Assembly (NCBI GenBank): GCA_032717465.1
Contig: CM064632.1
Coordinates: 29,041,237 to 29,105,236 of the forward strand
DNA length: 64,000 bases
Source: Coenobita brevimanus
Taxonomy: Eukaryota > Arthropoda > Malacostraca > Decapoda > Coenobitidae
Reading direction: 5' to 3'
Under the pieces are notes generated by a model, which ran no database searches, was not told where the DNA came from, and saw only the letters and a program-made list of their open reading frames with translations. Shown piece by piece: positions 22,398 to 34,571 of the stretch. The position numbers were made by a program, and so were the translations under genes. Each line of letters starts with the position of its first letter. The first letter of the stretch is position 1.

Positions 22398-25327
22398 CTT
22401 ACCTACCTAATTGTTCTTACCTAACTGTATCTTTACAGGAATGAGTCAAGCTCGTACTGTCCCGTGTCTTAAACCATATTTATCGTGCATATCCTTAATT
22501 TTGTGAATTGTTTTGGCACACACTATTTCATTCGGTAGTGCATTCCATTGATCAATTGCTCTGTTTGGGAAACTGAATTTCCTTACGTCTTTATCACCTC
22601 TCTTCTTATGCAATTTTTTGCAGTGTCCTCTTGCTTTTGCTTCTCCATATGTTAAGTAATCATTTATGTCTATTTTCTCCTTTCCTGATATGCATTTATA
22701 TAGCATTATCATGTCACCTCTTTTCCTTCTCTCCTGTAGTGTTGGTAGATTCAGTTTATTTAGTCTTTCTTCGTAGCTTAGGTCCCTTAAGCTTGGTATC
22801 CATCTTGTAGCGGCCGTTTGAACTTTTTCAATCTTGTCTATGTGCTTTTTGAGATGAGGACTCCAGACTACTGATGCATATTCCAGGGTTGGTCTAATGA
22901 ATGATGTTATTATCCTTCTTAGCATGTCTTCATTTATGTATGTGAATGCTATTCTCATATTTGCAAGCAGTGTATACATGTTCCGTACCTTCTCGCTGAT
23001 GTGGCCAGCCGGAGATAGTCTGTTATTGATAATCACACCTAGGTCTTTCTCACTTTCTGATGTGTATAGGGTTTTATTTCCTAACTTATAATCCCAATCA
23101 GGTCTTTTTCCACTTTTACCAAACTTGTTTACATGACACTTGTCCACATTGAATTCCATTTGCCATGTACTACTCCATTCATGAAGTTTATTTAATTCTT
23201 CTTGTAGCTCTTTACAAGAGTCTGTGCTAGTAATTCTCCTTTGTATTTTTGCATCATCTGCAAACATATTCAGATAGCTCTCATTTCCAGTGTTACTGTT
23301 TATATCATTTATATACACTAAAAACATGATTGGTGCCAGCACTGAACCCTGTGGTACTCCACTAGTCACTCCTTTCCATGATGAGTAGTTTCCTCTTAGT
23401 ACTGTCCTCATTTCTCTTTTTATGAGAAAGTCTTGCATCCAACAAAACAGTTTGCCTCGAATTCCTCCTTGATGGTACAGTTTCCATAAAAGTCTTTGGT
23501 GTGGTACTGTGTCAAAAGCTTTCTTGAAATCTAAATAGATACTGTCCACCCATCCTTCCCTTTCCTGTATTGTGTTTGTTACTCTGTCATAGTAGCTCAA
23601 CAGATTAGTAACACATGATTTTCCTTTTCTGAAACCAAACTGTCTTTCTGTTATCATACTGTGTTCTTCTAGATGATTTACCCAAGCTTTTCTTATAAGT
23701 TTTTCTAATACCTTGCTTACAACACTGGTCAGTGATACTGGTCGGTAGTTGAATGGATTTTGTCTATTTCCTTTCTTGAATAAGGGGACAATATTTGCTT
23801 TTTTCCAAATATCAGGTAGTTTACCTTGACTCAAGGATTTCTTGAAAATTAAAAATAATGGTTTACATAACTCCTTTGCGCATTCTCGTAATACCCAACA
23901 TGAAATTTCATCAGGACCACTTGCTTTTCCTCTGTCTAATCTACTTAACTCCTCCTGTATTACTTTTTCTGCTATTTGTATATCTGGTAGTATGTGTGAA
24001 CATGCGTGTTCCACATAGTCCCTCTCAAAATTTTTTTCTTCTGTAAAAACTAATTGGAAATTCTTATTTAGTGCTTCACAAATATCTTTCTCTTGTGTAT
24101 AAGTGATTCCCTCGTCCGTAATGAATTGTATTATATCTTTTACTTTAGTTTTGCTTCTGATATAGCTGTAAAACAGCTTTGGTTGATCACTACTTTTATT
24201 TATTATATCCTCCTCAAACTGTTTTTGGGCTTCCCTCCTTATTCTTGTATAGTCGTTTCATGCCTGTTTGTAATTATTATACGCCCTTTCACTATTGTGT
24301 CTTCTGTATCTATTCCACAACAAATCTCGTCTTTCTTTTGATTTTTTACATTCTGTATTGAACCATTTCTGTATTTTCTTATCTGCTTCTTTGTGCTGTG
24401 GGATGTACTTCTGGACTCCTATTTCATAAAATTCACAAAATTTTTTATATACAGCATTTAAATCTTGTCCTCTAAGCTCATTTTCCCAATCAACTTCTAA
24501 GAAATACTTCTTTAGGTCTTGATACTTTCCCTTTTTATAGTTTAGGCTCTTTTTGTAACTGTCATTGCTGTTTACTATGTCATATGCTATCCTGAAGTTA
24601 TAATTTAGTACTGCATGATCGCTTTTGCCAAGTGGAGAGTGGTATATTAAACTGTCAATATCATTTTCTTGCCTAGTAAATATTAGATCTAGCACTGAAG
24701 GTACATCAAGCCCTCTTTTTCTGGTGGTTTCCCTCACATGTTGCGTTAAGAAAAACTCTTGTACGAGATCCAGGAGCTTTTGGTCCCAACAGCTTTCTTG
24801 GCTATTTATATCTAGAGTATTCCAATTTATATTTGTATTGAAGTCCCCAGTTAGTATAATTCTTTCCGATTTCTCTTCCATTTTATGTAGCAATGATCTT
24901 ACACTCTGAATTGTACTCTCTGCCAGGTCCTCATATTCGTCTCTTTCCCATGTGTTTGACCTGGGTGGCATGTACAAATTGGCTACAATTACTTTACCTT
25001 CAAATGTGTCGATCTCTACTGCAATCAGTTCTACTTGTGATGGTATATCTAGTTTTATTTCCTTGACTTTTAGATTTTTCTTAGTTAATATTATAATTCC
25101 TCCTCCTTTTTTAAAATATCTGTCTCTTCTCCATATATTGTATTCCTCTAAGTTTAGTATGTCATTTGATATCCTTGGTATTAATTTTGTTTCAGTTAGG
25201 CATATTATTTGTGGTTCATTTTCCCTGACATAATCATTCATCTCTAGTAATTTAGATACCATTCCATCCACATTTGAGTACATCAGCTTTATCATCTTGT
25301 TTATATACTTGTCATGACATGGTTCTA

Positions 25328-25789
<462 letters not shown>

Positions 25790-25804
25790 TGTTGATGGTG
25801 TAGT

Positions 25805-26440
25805 GGTGTGGTAAAAGGAGGAGGAGGGAGGGAAAGGAGGGGGTGGGGAAGTGATGATGAGGATGAGAGAGGGGGAGGAGAAAATGGAAGGATAAGGGAA
25901 GTAGAGGAAGGAAGGCGGAGAGCAATGAAACAGCAGTATGTGAAAAGGATGGGAGGAGAGAGGGAACAGTGCAAAGAAGGGGAGGGACAGAAGGGAGAGG
26001 AGATGAGGCAGGAGAGAGGAAGAAGGAGGGGGGGATGAGGAAAAAGAAATGGAGACCGAGAAAGCGAAGGACAAGAGGGAAGAGGAGGAGGAGAGGAGGG
26101 ATGAAGTGGGAGAGAAGGGGAAACAACAAGGGGAGATGAGAAAGGAGGGAGAACAGGGTGACGGATTAGGAAGGGAGGTAGGAGAGAGAGGAAGGGACAA
26201 GAAATGGGAGGTGAGGGAGAGGAAAGGTGAGGTAGGAAAGGAGAGTGTGGTGACCGGTGGACGAGAGGAATAAGTTGGAGACTGAAGAAAAGGAGTAGAG
26301 AAGAGAGGAAGGGTAGGGAAGAGGGAGGGGAGAGAAGGTAGCGAGGAGGATGTAGGGGGGAAGCTTCAGATGAAGGGGAAGAAAAGGTTGAAGGGAGAAA
26401 GGCAGACTCGGAAAGAGAGAAAGAGGGAGAGAGATGAGTT
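25805..26440. repeat. polypurine tract (G/A-rich on + strand)
   Basis: About 640 bp almost free of C and T on the + strand: GGAGGGAG, GAGGAGGAG and AAGGGGA words. Open frames on both strands (R/E/G- or S/P/L-rich) are composition artefacts. Such mirror-like purine tracts can form triplex DNA. Confidence 0.9.
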
Positions 26441-26729
26441 ACATGGAGTTATTGATAGTTACATAAAGCGCAACACAGACCATACGTTGCCTGAGAGGTG
26501 GTCCGTCTTTAACACGAAAAGGTAATGCATACCATAATTCACAAGAGTATAAGAAAAGAATAGTACAGCATTAGGCTTTCCCTCTAACTCTCCCAACTCC
26601 CCAGCAATACGCCGTGCAGGAAGAACGACAGAAGTATAGCACCTTACGGATTAAGAAACCTGGAGGTGTTAAAGGATAATGTGAAACTCCTAAAAATACA
26701 TGTTCTCTCTACGCATTCTTGTTTATTTA

Positions 26730-27170
26730 AACTAATAAAGAAACAAGGAAACGCGAACCCTTCTAGTATGGCTTCATGTTCCTATGATATGCTAAGTACT
26801 CTCCCAAGTACAAGGCTGGACAACCAGTCCTACCGCCTCTGAGGATGGTCTAGGAGTCCCCTACTTGACACTCAAATTTTCCTTAGCCAACGCCGATAGC
26901 TGACAAACAATTATCTAGCTTTCTTCTGAACGTATGTGTGGTTGTGCTGCCCTTATCACTTTCCGAGAGCCTGTTACGGACACTGATAATATCGTTACTG
27001 AGAAAATACTTGGTAACGTCCAGGTAAACTGTGTCCTGATAGATTTATGTTATGTCCACGTGTTGGCGTATCCGGGGCAAATGGGAAGAAATTATTTATG
27101 CTTTCTTTATCGAATCCCTTGAATATCTTGAATCTCTGGATTAGATTCCATTTCTGTCGCGTTTGGATAG
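26730..27170 (-). pseudogene. decayed LINE 3' end (reverse transcriptase C-terminus)
   Basis: On the minus strand from about 27150, one frame reads WNLIQRFKIFKGFDKES, then INNFFPF, APDTPTRGHN. This matches the post-polymerase segment of CR1/jockey-type LINEs, where R.K..KG, F.F and TRGH..KL blocks occur. After a frame change it continues with KYFLSNDIISV and TFRRKLD, again the usual order near the C-terminus, ending at a stop at 26883-26885. At least one frameshift and stops are present. It is different from, and older than, the CR1-like element at 22.4-25.7 kb. Confidence 0.6.
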
Positions 27171-27254
27171 AGAGTAATGGAGGAAAACAGAAAGAGAGGG
27201 GTACGGGAAAGGCACCAGGGAGAAAGGAAGGAATGAGATGGAGAGGAGGGGGGA

Positions 27255-27304
27255 GTGGGAAAGGGGAAAAGCTGGGAGAGAGAGAGAGAGAGAGGGGGGG
27301 GGGA
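27255..27304. repeat. purine-rich patch with (GA)n and G-run
   Basis: Short GA tract and G-run, in a longer G/A-rich stretch from about 27175. Confidence 0.8.
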
Positions 27305-27520
27305 GCAGTTGCCTGTAGACAAATCCGGACATGTTTTTTTTAAGAGCAAAATAAGTATATTTCTCCAGCCCGCACACGCACGTTCACCAGCTGCTAATTT
27401 CCACGTTGCTTTTGGCGTGAATATATGAATCAGGGACTTTGTGGTGTGATTACCCAGTTTATCAAATATTTCAGTCGCGGGTGAATGCACAGTTTCCCAG
27501 GCTTGCTTGTTGGCAGTTTT

Positions 27521-27522
<2 letters not shown>

Positions 27523-27557
<35 letters not shown>

Positions 27558-27615
27558 ATCTGACCTGGTCCCTATCCAGACGATGATGATGATGAGATGA
27601 TGATGATGATGATGC
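27523..27615. repeat. (GT)n and (GAT)n microsatellites
   Basis: GT tract at 27523-27555 and GAT tract at about 27581-27614. Confidence 0.9.
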
Positions 27616-27735
27616 AGTCTCCCACACCACGATAATCATTTTCCACTAAACTGGACAGACCTTGTAGCGATGCTGCCGTGGCGTCTGAGAATGTCATTCA
27701 CTTATGACAGAGACAACTCTAGCATTTTGTTCCAG

Positions 27736-27800
27736 CTAACACCACGCGATTTTATTGAGCCAAGAGTGGGTCATAGGAACCATAGACGGTTCAGATGAGT
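27736..27800. mobile_element. MITE family B fragment
   Basis: GCTAACACCACGCGATTTTA then GAGTGGGTCATAGGAACC matches the left part of the family. Confidence 0.5.
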
Positions 27801-28305
27801 GGAATAATTATTTTCACAACATCGGTTGGTTTGTCTTTAGGCTGATTTGATTGATTGACTGACTGATTGATTACACTAAAAAGGCCATGGTAGCATAACA
27901 TGAGGTCATTGCCGCCATACTTTAATGCAGTACGTCAAGGGCACTCCAGAAAACTATGGCTAAAACATTATTGTTAGGATAGGACAGTTTTGGCCTCACT
28001 TGGACCCCCTTGAGGCATTTGGTCAAGTTAGAACATTCTAGTTGGAGTGTCAGCCGTGCATAGGTTCGACTCCCAAAAAAGTACCTACTTTTTTTTTTTT
28101 TCGTTTGTGGTACGTGGGGGCGCTCACTATCCACTCACTCGATGTAGTGCTGCTCTCGGGTGTCTGCCCTTTCCTCTCCTCCCTCCATTCCTTCCATGCT
28201 CTTCTGTCTTTCTTTACTTCATTCTTTCCACGTCCTTCTGCCCACGGGTGACTTTACACTCCTCCTTTTGTCTCTCTGTCCTTCATTCTTTCCTCTTCCT
28301 TCTGC
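27800..28305. other. unannotated, then pyrimidine-rich duplicated segment
   Basis: No gene. At about 28200-28320 a CTTCATTCTTTCC...CTTCTGCC...GGGTGAC block of roughly 70 bp is present twice, leading into the SINE-like element. Confidence 0.45.
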
Positions 28306-28309
28306 CTGT

Positions 28310-28621
28310 GGGTGACTTAGCACTGAGTGACAAGCCGAATGGTTTCCAGTACACCATGAAACTATTTACTACGCTGGGTGATAACCATATGACCAAATTT
28401 GGGCGCCTGGTGGTTTAGTGGGTAATTACGGCGCTCCAATCGGATTGAGCCGGTGAAGATTTATATCCAAGGGATGGTTGGGGTTATTGTTCATATAGTG
28501 CCACTCAGGGATGAGTGAGGTTGGTCACTCTCATCTTAAATATCAAGAACCAACTTGCCTAGCCCCGGGCTTCTACGCTCCTCATGGGGCAACGTAGGAT
28601 TGGATGATGGATGGATGGATG
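28310..28621 (+). mobile_element. SINE-like repeat family 2, most complete copy
   Basis: About 310 bp ending in a (GGAT)n tail. The first part has CACTGAGTGACAAGCCG and ATAACCATATGACCA. A segment TGGTTTAGTGGGTAATTACG resembles an RNA polymerase III box A. The 3' part has TCACTCTCATCTTAAAT, CTACGCTCCTCATGGGGCAA and GGATTGGATGATGG. A diverged copy is at 52519-52818 and a 3' fragment at 9863-9958, all on the + strand. A clear box B is not seen, so SINE status is inference. Confidence 0.65.
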
Positions 28622-28810
28622 TAAACTAATTAAGAGACGTGGCTGGCCATGTGTCCCTGAAGGTACAGGACTGAGATATCCTAGCCTCGAGACCCGACTC
28701 CTTACGTGGGCCATGTGGGATTAGCTGTTAGTGTTGTACCATTAAATACGTCCATTTAGTCAATTAACGGCACTGGAAAACACGGACAAAATTAAGATTC
28801 ATTATACAGA

Positions 28811-28866
28811 ATTGATGATGATGATGATGATGATGGAGGTGGTAACTATGATGATGATGATAGATG
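28811..28866. repeat. (GAT)n trinucleotide tract
   Basis: GAT tract with a GGAGGTGGT interruption. Confidence 0.85.
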
Positions 28867-28869
28867 TAG

Positions 28870-29520
28870 AAGACATTTTGATATGATTTCTTGCAGGTCG
28901 TTATGAAATGCAATTAATTCTGAACCTTTCCTTCCTATTATGTATATTATTAGTACTCGTGTTACAGGATTTTATTTTACTTAGTTAAGCAACAGTGGTT
29001 AGCGGGTTAATGGACGCTTTGTCTAACCTCACTGATTGGAAAAGTTTCAGTGAATGGAATTAACTGGAGATAGCAAAGATATTAACTACGTAATCGAACT
29101 GAAGGACTAGTGCGCTGTTTTTAATGTGCTTCGAGATAATAAACAGACATATAATAACGTATCCGTGTTTATAATAAAGAACGTAAAAAAGCCAGCCTGG
29201 GTTTTAACGTTGGGAGAAACACTAGAAGCAGTGTGAGTTCGTTATATTCCACAGTTTATAGTGAAGAGCGGAGAGCACAAGAATACCGGTAACGAAAATG
29301 CAATAAAGCAAAAATGGCTATTAAGTGATAAAGAATAGACACCAATAATAGAACCATATTTGTACTGAAGAGCTTAGAGCCAGCATGTGTGGCAGCGCTG
29401 GGGTAAACACTGTAAGCTGTGTGAATTCCTGTCATATATCCATGTTTTGGTTTTGGCGTCAACAATATAGAGGGGGGAGTCAGAGGCTGTGAAAGGGATT
29501 TTGGTGAAAAATAAAAACTT
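28870..29520. other. unannotated sequence
   Basis: The phrases GAGCTTAGAGCCAGCATGTG and related AGAAGCAGTGTGAGTT hint at a weak internal duplication (about 29225-29425). No gene. Confidence 0.4.
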
Positions 29521-29523
29521 TTT

Positions 29524-29726
<203 letters not shown>

Positions 29727-29763
29727 CCTACTAATGACTCATATCCTCGCCTGACGGCTACAC

Positions 29764-30305
29764 ATGTACCCACACTCATCCCAGTCTAACCCCACACCTC
29801 TTCCTTCACCCCACTCCGTACTCACCTCACCCTTCCCCTCCACTCCCCACCCTTCCCTCCCCGTACTCCACCTCACCCCTTCCCTCCCCTCCTCTCCCTT
29901 CCTCTCCCCTCCCCTGCTTTCATACTTCTCACCTCCAACCTTTGGCTCTACCTCACACCTAACCATTCCTCACATCTCCATTACAAACTTCTCTCACTCC
30001 CTGTCATTTCTTCTCTCTCCCTGCTTTTTCACTTATCCCTTTTCCTCACTTACCTCACCTCACCTGCCTTCCCATTCCCTCTCCTCTATCCCATCACATC
30101 TTTCTTCCCTCTTCACGCCTCACCTCTTCCCCCTCTCCTAACCTACTTCAGTCCTTACCTTCTTGATTGACCCCCTCAAATCTCTCTTCCCTTCCTTCTC
30201 CCCACTCTCCCATCCCCTCCTTCTCCCTCCCCCTTCCTCTCCCCCCCTTTTCCTCTGCCTCCCACTTCCTCTCCTTCCCCCTCCCTCCTCTTCCCTCCCT
30301 TGCCC
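29764..30305. repeat. polypyrimidine tract
   Basis: About 540 bp almost all C and T on the + strand with scattered A, CCTCCC and CTTCCC words. Composition counterpart of the purine tracts at 25.8 and 44.6 kb. No gene. Confidence 0.9.
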
Positions 30306-30525
30306 CATTAATCATTCCCGTTCACACATTTTTGGTGTTAACTGAACGTAATTTTGTTTTCATGGTTCACTGGGCATTATACGTTGGTGTAGTTGTATAT
30401 AATGTTGTGGTATTTATTTACATACAGGTATGCGTTGGCTGTATGATATACTGTATATATTTGCATACATGCGAGTATATGGTGGAGAATAATATGGTAA
30501 TGATATCACCGTTTTAAGCTTTACA

Positions 30526-30730
30526 CATTCACATAGGTTTAATATTTACACGTACAAGTAGGTTTAGTATTTACACATACACATAGGTGTAATATTTACA
30601 GGTACACATAGGTTTCATACACGTACACATAGGTTTAATATTTACACAGACACAGTTTTATAATTACACAAACACTAGGTTTCATATTTACACATACACA
30701 TAGGTTTCATATTTATGTATATGTGTGGAT
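30526..30730. repeat. minisatellite, unit about 25-33 bp
   Basis: Seven or so units of ACACATAGGTTTAATATTTA-like sequence with variable ACGTACAC insertions. Confidence 0.85.
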
Positions 30731-30734
30731 TGGA

Positions 30735-31405
30735 TGGCAGTAGCCTGAAAATTGCTGTATATACCTATCTATATAGAAAAATACAATAGTAACAAATGTG
30801 CTGGTGGTTAGGCTTGTGAGTCAAAACCCTGATTCTGGGGACATCACTGGTCTGTGAATGTGTGTGTGTGGTGCATTTCACTGGGTATGCTGTTGATTGT
30901 TCTCTCTCTAGCTTGCTATTATCTTTCCTTGCTTTCTTGACCCTTGCTGACTCCATCCATAGGTAGGAAAAAGATGTCAGGTTGACGATTACGAGAATGA
31001 CCTTTTAACAGACGTAAAGTACATACAAGTAGGTTTTCTGTTTATACATACACATCGTTACGTACGCACAAATATGGTACGAATGGGCGTGTAATAGTCA
31101 GTGCATTTCCTGTCAGTTACACTATACACAGGCGTAATTACACATAATACGTTATTTACCGATATGTCAACAAGCGAGAGGAATATTCTGGTAATGCTAT
31201 TAAACTCGTGGCGAAGATAGTTCAGTTATTTTTTCTAGTTAATGTCAAACAACTTTTTTCAGCTGAAATTGGGTCATAGAAGCCTCAGAGTTAACACTGG
31301 TATCATTAAGTCTCTCTTTTTAGGGGGAAGTCTGCAGCATCATATTCCAGTGAATGCCACTTGATTTAGCTTACCTGAATGGATCATAAGAATCTGAGTG
31401 ATTAT
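30735..31405. other. unannotated sequence
   Basis: No gene recognised. A weak MITE family B remnant is at about 31345-31400 (GTGAATGCCACTTGATTTAG then GGATCATAAGAATC). Confidence 0.4.
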
Positions 31406-31408
31406 AGC

Positions 31409-31508
<100 letters not shown>

Positions 31509-31829
31509 GTACAGTTAAGGAGAATAATTACGACACACTATTACCAACAGTAATGCTACTCTTACGCAGTGTTGTGAAAAAGCATGCTGCGAAGCTCGAA
31601 ATATCTCATCACGGGATCTCGAAACACGCTCATCATTGTACTGTAATTTGTCGTAATGAAGAGATTTGCTTTTTACTTTTTCCGCAACTCTTCTTACGTA
31701 CAGTATTTGCAGATGCCTCGTGTGAGTGGATATAATCTGATGGCGGAACTCGTGCTTTTTTATTATTATTATTATTATTTTTTATTATGATGAAATGTAA
31801 TCCTCCTTAGGGATAAGGGTTGGAAGGAT

Positions 31830-31869
31830 TCTCTCTCTCTCTCTCTCTCTCTTTATATATATATATATA

Positions 31870-31947
<78 letters not shown>

Positions 31948-32035
31948 ATGTGACCGACTCTGGGCATAGGCTTCACAGCCTGCTTTCAAGGGCCAGTAGT
32001 CCTCCTACGTACCGTACACCTCTACATGTCACCAC

Positions 32036-32075
<40 letters not shown>
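31830..32075. repeat. CT, TA and GT microsatellite cluster
   Basis: (CT)n at 31830-31852, (TA)n at 31853-31917, (GT)n at 31917-31946 and a second (GT)n at 32038-32075. Confidence 0.93.
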
Positions 32076-32076
<1 letters not shown>

Positions 32077-32079
32077 CAT

Positions 32080-32660
32080 AGTTTTACATGCAAAATATGG
32101 GTAAATCTTTCATATTCTCACCATGAATTTAGACCCTTTAACATGGAATACAAAAAGCTGTTCACTCCTGTCACTAGTCAGCTTGTTTCAGCTTTGGAGA
32201 TATTTCGGGATGGAGGACTGACACACAGTGTTGTACATAAATAAATGGCTTGTGAAATTATATAAATGGCTTTTGAGATTATCCAACAGCTCTTCGTTGG
32301 TGATTGATTCTGCACAGTATACCACAATAGCATACCCCAAGTTAGTGATGCAGATTATCAATATGAGAACAGTAAAAATAGCATACAAGCCGATGGTAAG
32401 GTTACATAATGCTGTTTATGGCTAACGATGAAGTACTACCACCTAAATGACACTGCAAAGCCCTTCACTACTCGGAAACAACATCTTAGACAAGTAAAAG
32501 GTGTGGACGCAACAAGGAAGCTTAAATGACACACTCGCTTAGCGGTTTGTAGAGAGTTAACTTTATACGAAGATATTCCTTAATGCAGCATTCATTTTTC
32601 CGCTGGAGTTTTCAAAGAGGTGGTGTAAAAGGAAAATGTGAACCTCTTTGGTAATGGAAG
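32080..32660. other. unannotated sequence
   Basis: No gene or repeat recognised. Confidence 0.4.
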
Positions 32661-32665
32661 AATGT

Positions 32666-32666
<1 letters not shown>

Positions 32667-32719
<53 letters not shown>

Positions 32720-32860
32720 GGGGGAGGATATCCACATATTCATCCGGTTTCCCTCAGGTACCAGAGACCGAAAAATATAGATAGGTAGGTAGACAGAGAG
32801 ACAGATAGATAGATATAGCCAGACAGATAGATATAGCCTACATAGACAGATATTTGAGAC
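32667..32860. repeat. (GT)n(GA)n then GATA/GACA-rich stretch
   Basis: GT then GA to 32717, followed at 32777-32855 by AGATAGGTAGG- and CAGATAGATATAGC-type repeats just upstream of the receptor exon. Confidence 0.85.
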
Positions 32861-32939
32861 AAAAATCAGATATGTGAGAGCAACAGTAAATGCTGTATAT
32901 AGCCGACAGAATAAACATCTCCGTCTTTCTGGCGTACAG

Positions 32940-33069
32940 GTACCGAACCCGTCTTCTGGTCTGATGGACTACGCCACCACGATGAGACCCGAGTACCACC
33001 AGGCCATCATTGACCTCATCCACCACTACCGCTGGGATCACATCATTTACCTCTACGACTCCCATGACG
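32940..33069 (+). CDS. exon of an AMPA-type ionotropic glutamate receptor (amino-terminal domain)
   Basis: A 130-bp exon with an acceptor (CCGTCTTTCTGGCGTACAG, AG at 32938-32939) and a donor (GACG|GTCAGT, GT at 33070). It enters in phase 0 and leaves in phase 1. The peptide begins VPNPSSGLMDYATTMRP and ends DHIIYLYDSHD plus the first base of a Gly codon. The MRP...HQAIIDLI..Y.W...IYLYDSHDG pattern is the conserved stretch of the LIVBP-like (ANF-receptor) extracellular domain in insect GluRI-type subunits and resembles LRPELQDALISIIDHYKW of vertebrate AMPA subunits (from memory). The protein would be a glutamate-gated cation channel at synapses. Neighbouring exons are not seen in this window, implying very long introns. 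The first codons are the least certain part. Confidence 0.85.
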
Positions 33070-33560
33070 GTCAGTGAGCACGTCTTCTTTTTTACCATAG
33101 TTACCTCTCCCTGCATCCCGTTTTTTTTTTTTTTTTCTGCTGTTTTCTGCTGCTACTGGTTGCCTAATGAATTAGTTTACTACTGCTGCTTCAAAATTTA
33201 TCACTACGACTCACACGACGGTCAGTAAGCATGCCTTTTTTTTTTTTTTTCTTTTTTTTAATAGTGACCTCTTCCATCCTCACGTTTTCTTCTGCTGTTC
33301 CTCCTTTTACTACTTGCCTACTGAATTATTTTACTATTGCTACTTCAAAATTTACCTGTGCTACTCCCACGACGGTCTGTGCTTCTATCTTTTAATGCAT
33401 TTATCTTTCAGCCTCCTGTTTTATCTGCTGTCTCTCTGGTTTTCTACTGAATGGTTTAACTTTACTCCTTCATCATTTACCAGTACGACGCCTACGCGAG
33501 TTACTGCTCTTGCCTTTTATCATTGCTTTCTTTAGTAAGCCAACCGCTATTTTACTTACA
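33041..33560 (+). repeat. tandem copies of the exon 3' end plus splice donor and intron start
   Basis: The exon end and about 100 bp of following intron are repeated in tandem. Donor-like junctions lie at 33070 (GACGGTCAGTGAGC), 33221 (GACGGTCAGTAAGC) and 33375 (GACGGTCTGTGC), 151 and 154 bp apart. A worn fourth unit is at about 33471-33550. Coding remnants persist: YLYDSHDG, YHYDSHDG and YLCYSHDG in the first three. Shared intron words include CTGCTGTT, TTGCCTAMTGAATTA and TGCTRCTTCAAAATTTA. Units 2 and 3 keep donor motifs, but no upstream acceptor for them is obvious. Confidence 0.85.
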
Positions 33561-33608
33561 TATTTTTTATTGTTCATTTATCTCTCCAGGCACTTTTCTT
33601 GATGCTGC

Positions 33609-34023
<415 letters not shown>

Positions 34024-34096
34024 TTACGAGTTCCTTCAACTTGCACTACAAGTTCACCGAGAAGGCTGCCATCTCTCGAATAAAGTTTATTGTTGT

Positions 34097-34103
34097 TGTT
34101 ATT

Positions 34104-34134
<31 letters not shown>

Positions 34135-34424
34135 TTATTATTCTCTCCGACAAGAAGAGTATGTTTTCACCCGTTTGTTTGTTTGTTTGCTTGTCTTTTA
34201 GCAGGATTACTCAAAAACTAAAAGAGAGATTTGGACCAAATTTAATAGCCCATGTCCCAGGGAACAATCGATTAACTTTTGCCACCGGGCCGGATCGTAT
34301 TACAGATCCTAGATTCAGAAGCGAAGCCCTAGTCACTGATGAGAAAACCTGACCCATTATGAAGAGTGGTTTGGAAATTACGTTGCCATTGTCGGAGAGA
34401 TGCGCTCCACTGAGTGCCCCTCTG

Positions 34425-34473
<49 letters not shown>

Positions 34474-34474
34474 G
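34097..34474. mobile_element. interspersed repeat flanked by (ATT)n arrays
   Basis: Between ATT arrays at 34097-34142 and 34427-34474 lies a unit of about 285 bp. It begins TCTCTCCGACAA and carries the complementary TTGTCGGAGAGA near its right end (about 34390-34401), a 12-bp inverted repeat. Inside are GTTTGTTTGTTTG, CAAAAACTAAAAGAGAGATT and GGGCCGGATCGTATTACAG. This wording, including GAGATGCGCTCCACTGAGTG, is that of a common non-coding arthropod repeat class (from memory). Confidence 0.6.
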
Positions 34475-34571
34475 ATGATGATGGTGATAATGATTAATAT
34501 TATTACACGCTTCTGTTCTCGACTGCAGCTTCCATCAATTATTAAATTCCAGTTATCATATTCCTCACCAA

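Noticed and set aside
30420..30434. acceptor/donor-like TTATTTACATACAG|GTATGC
   Set aside because: Weak pyrimidine tract and poorer donor than the site at 5353; many such matches are expected by chance.
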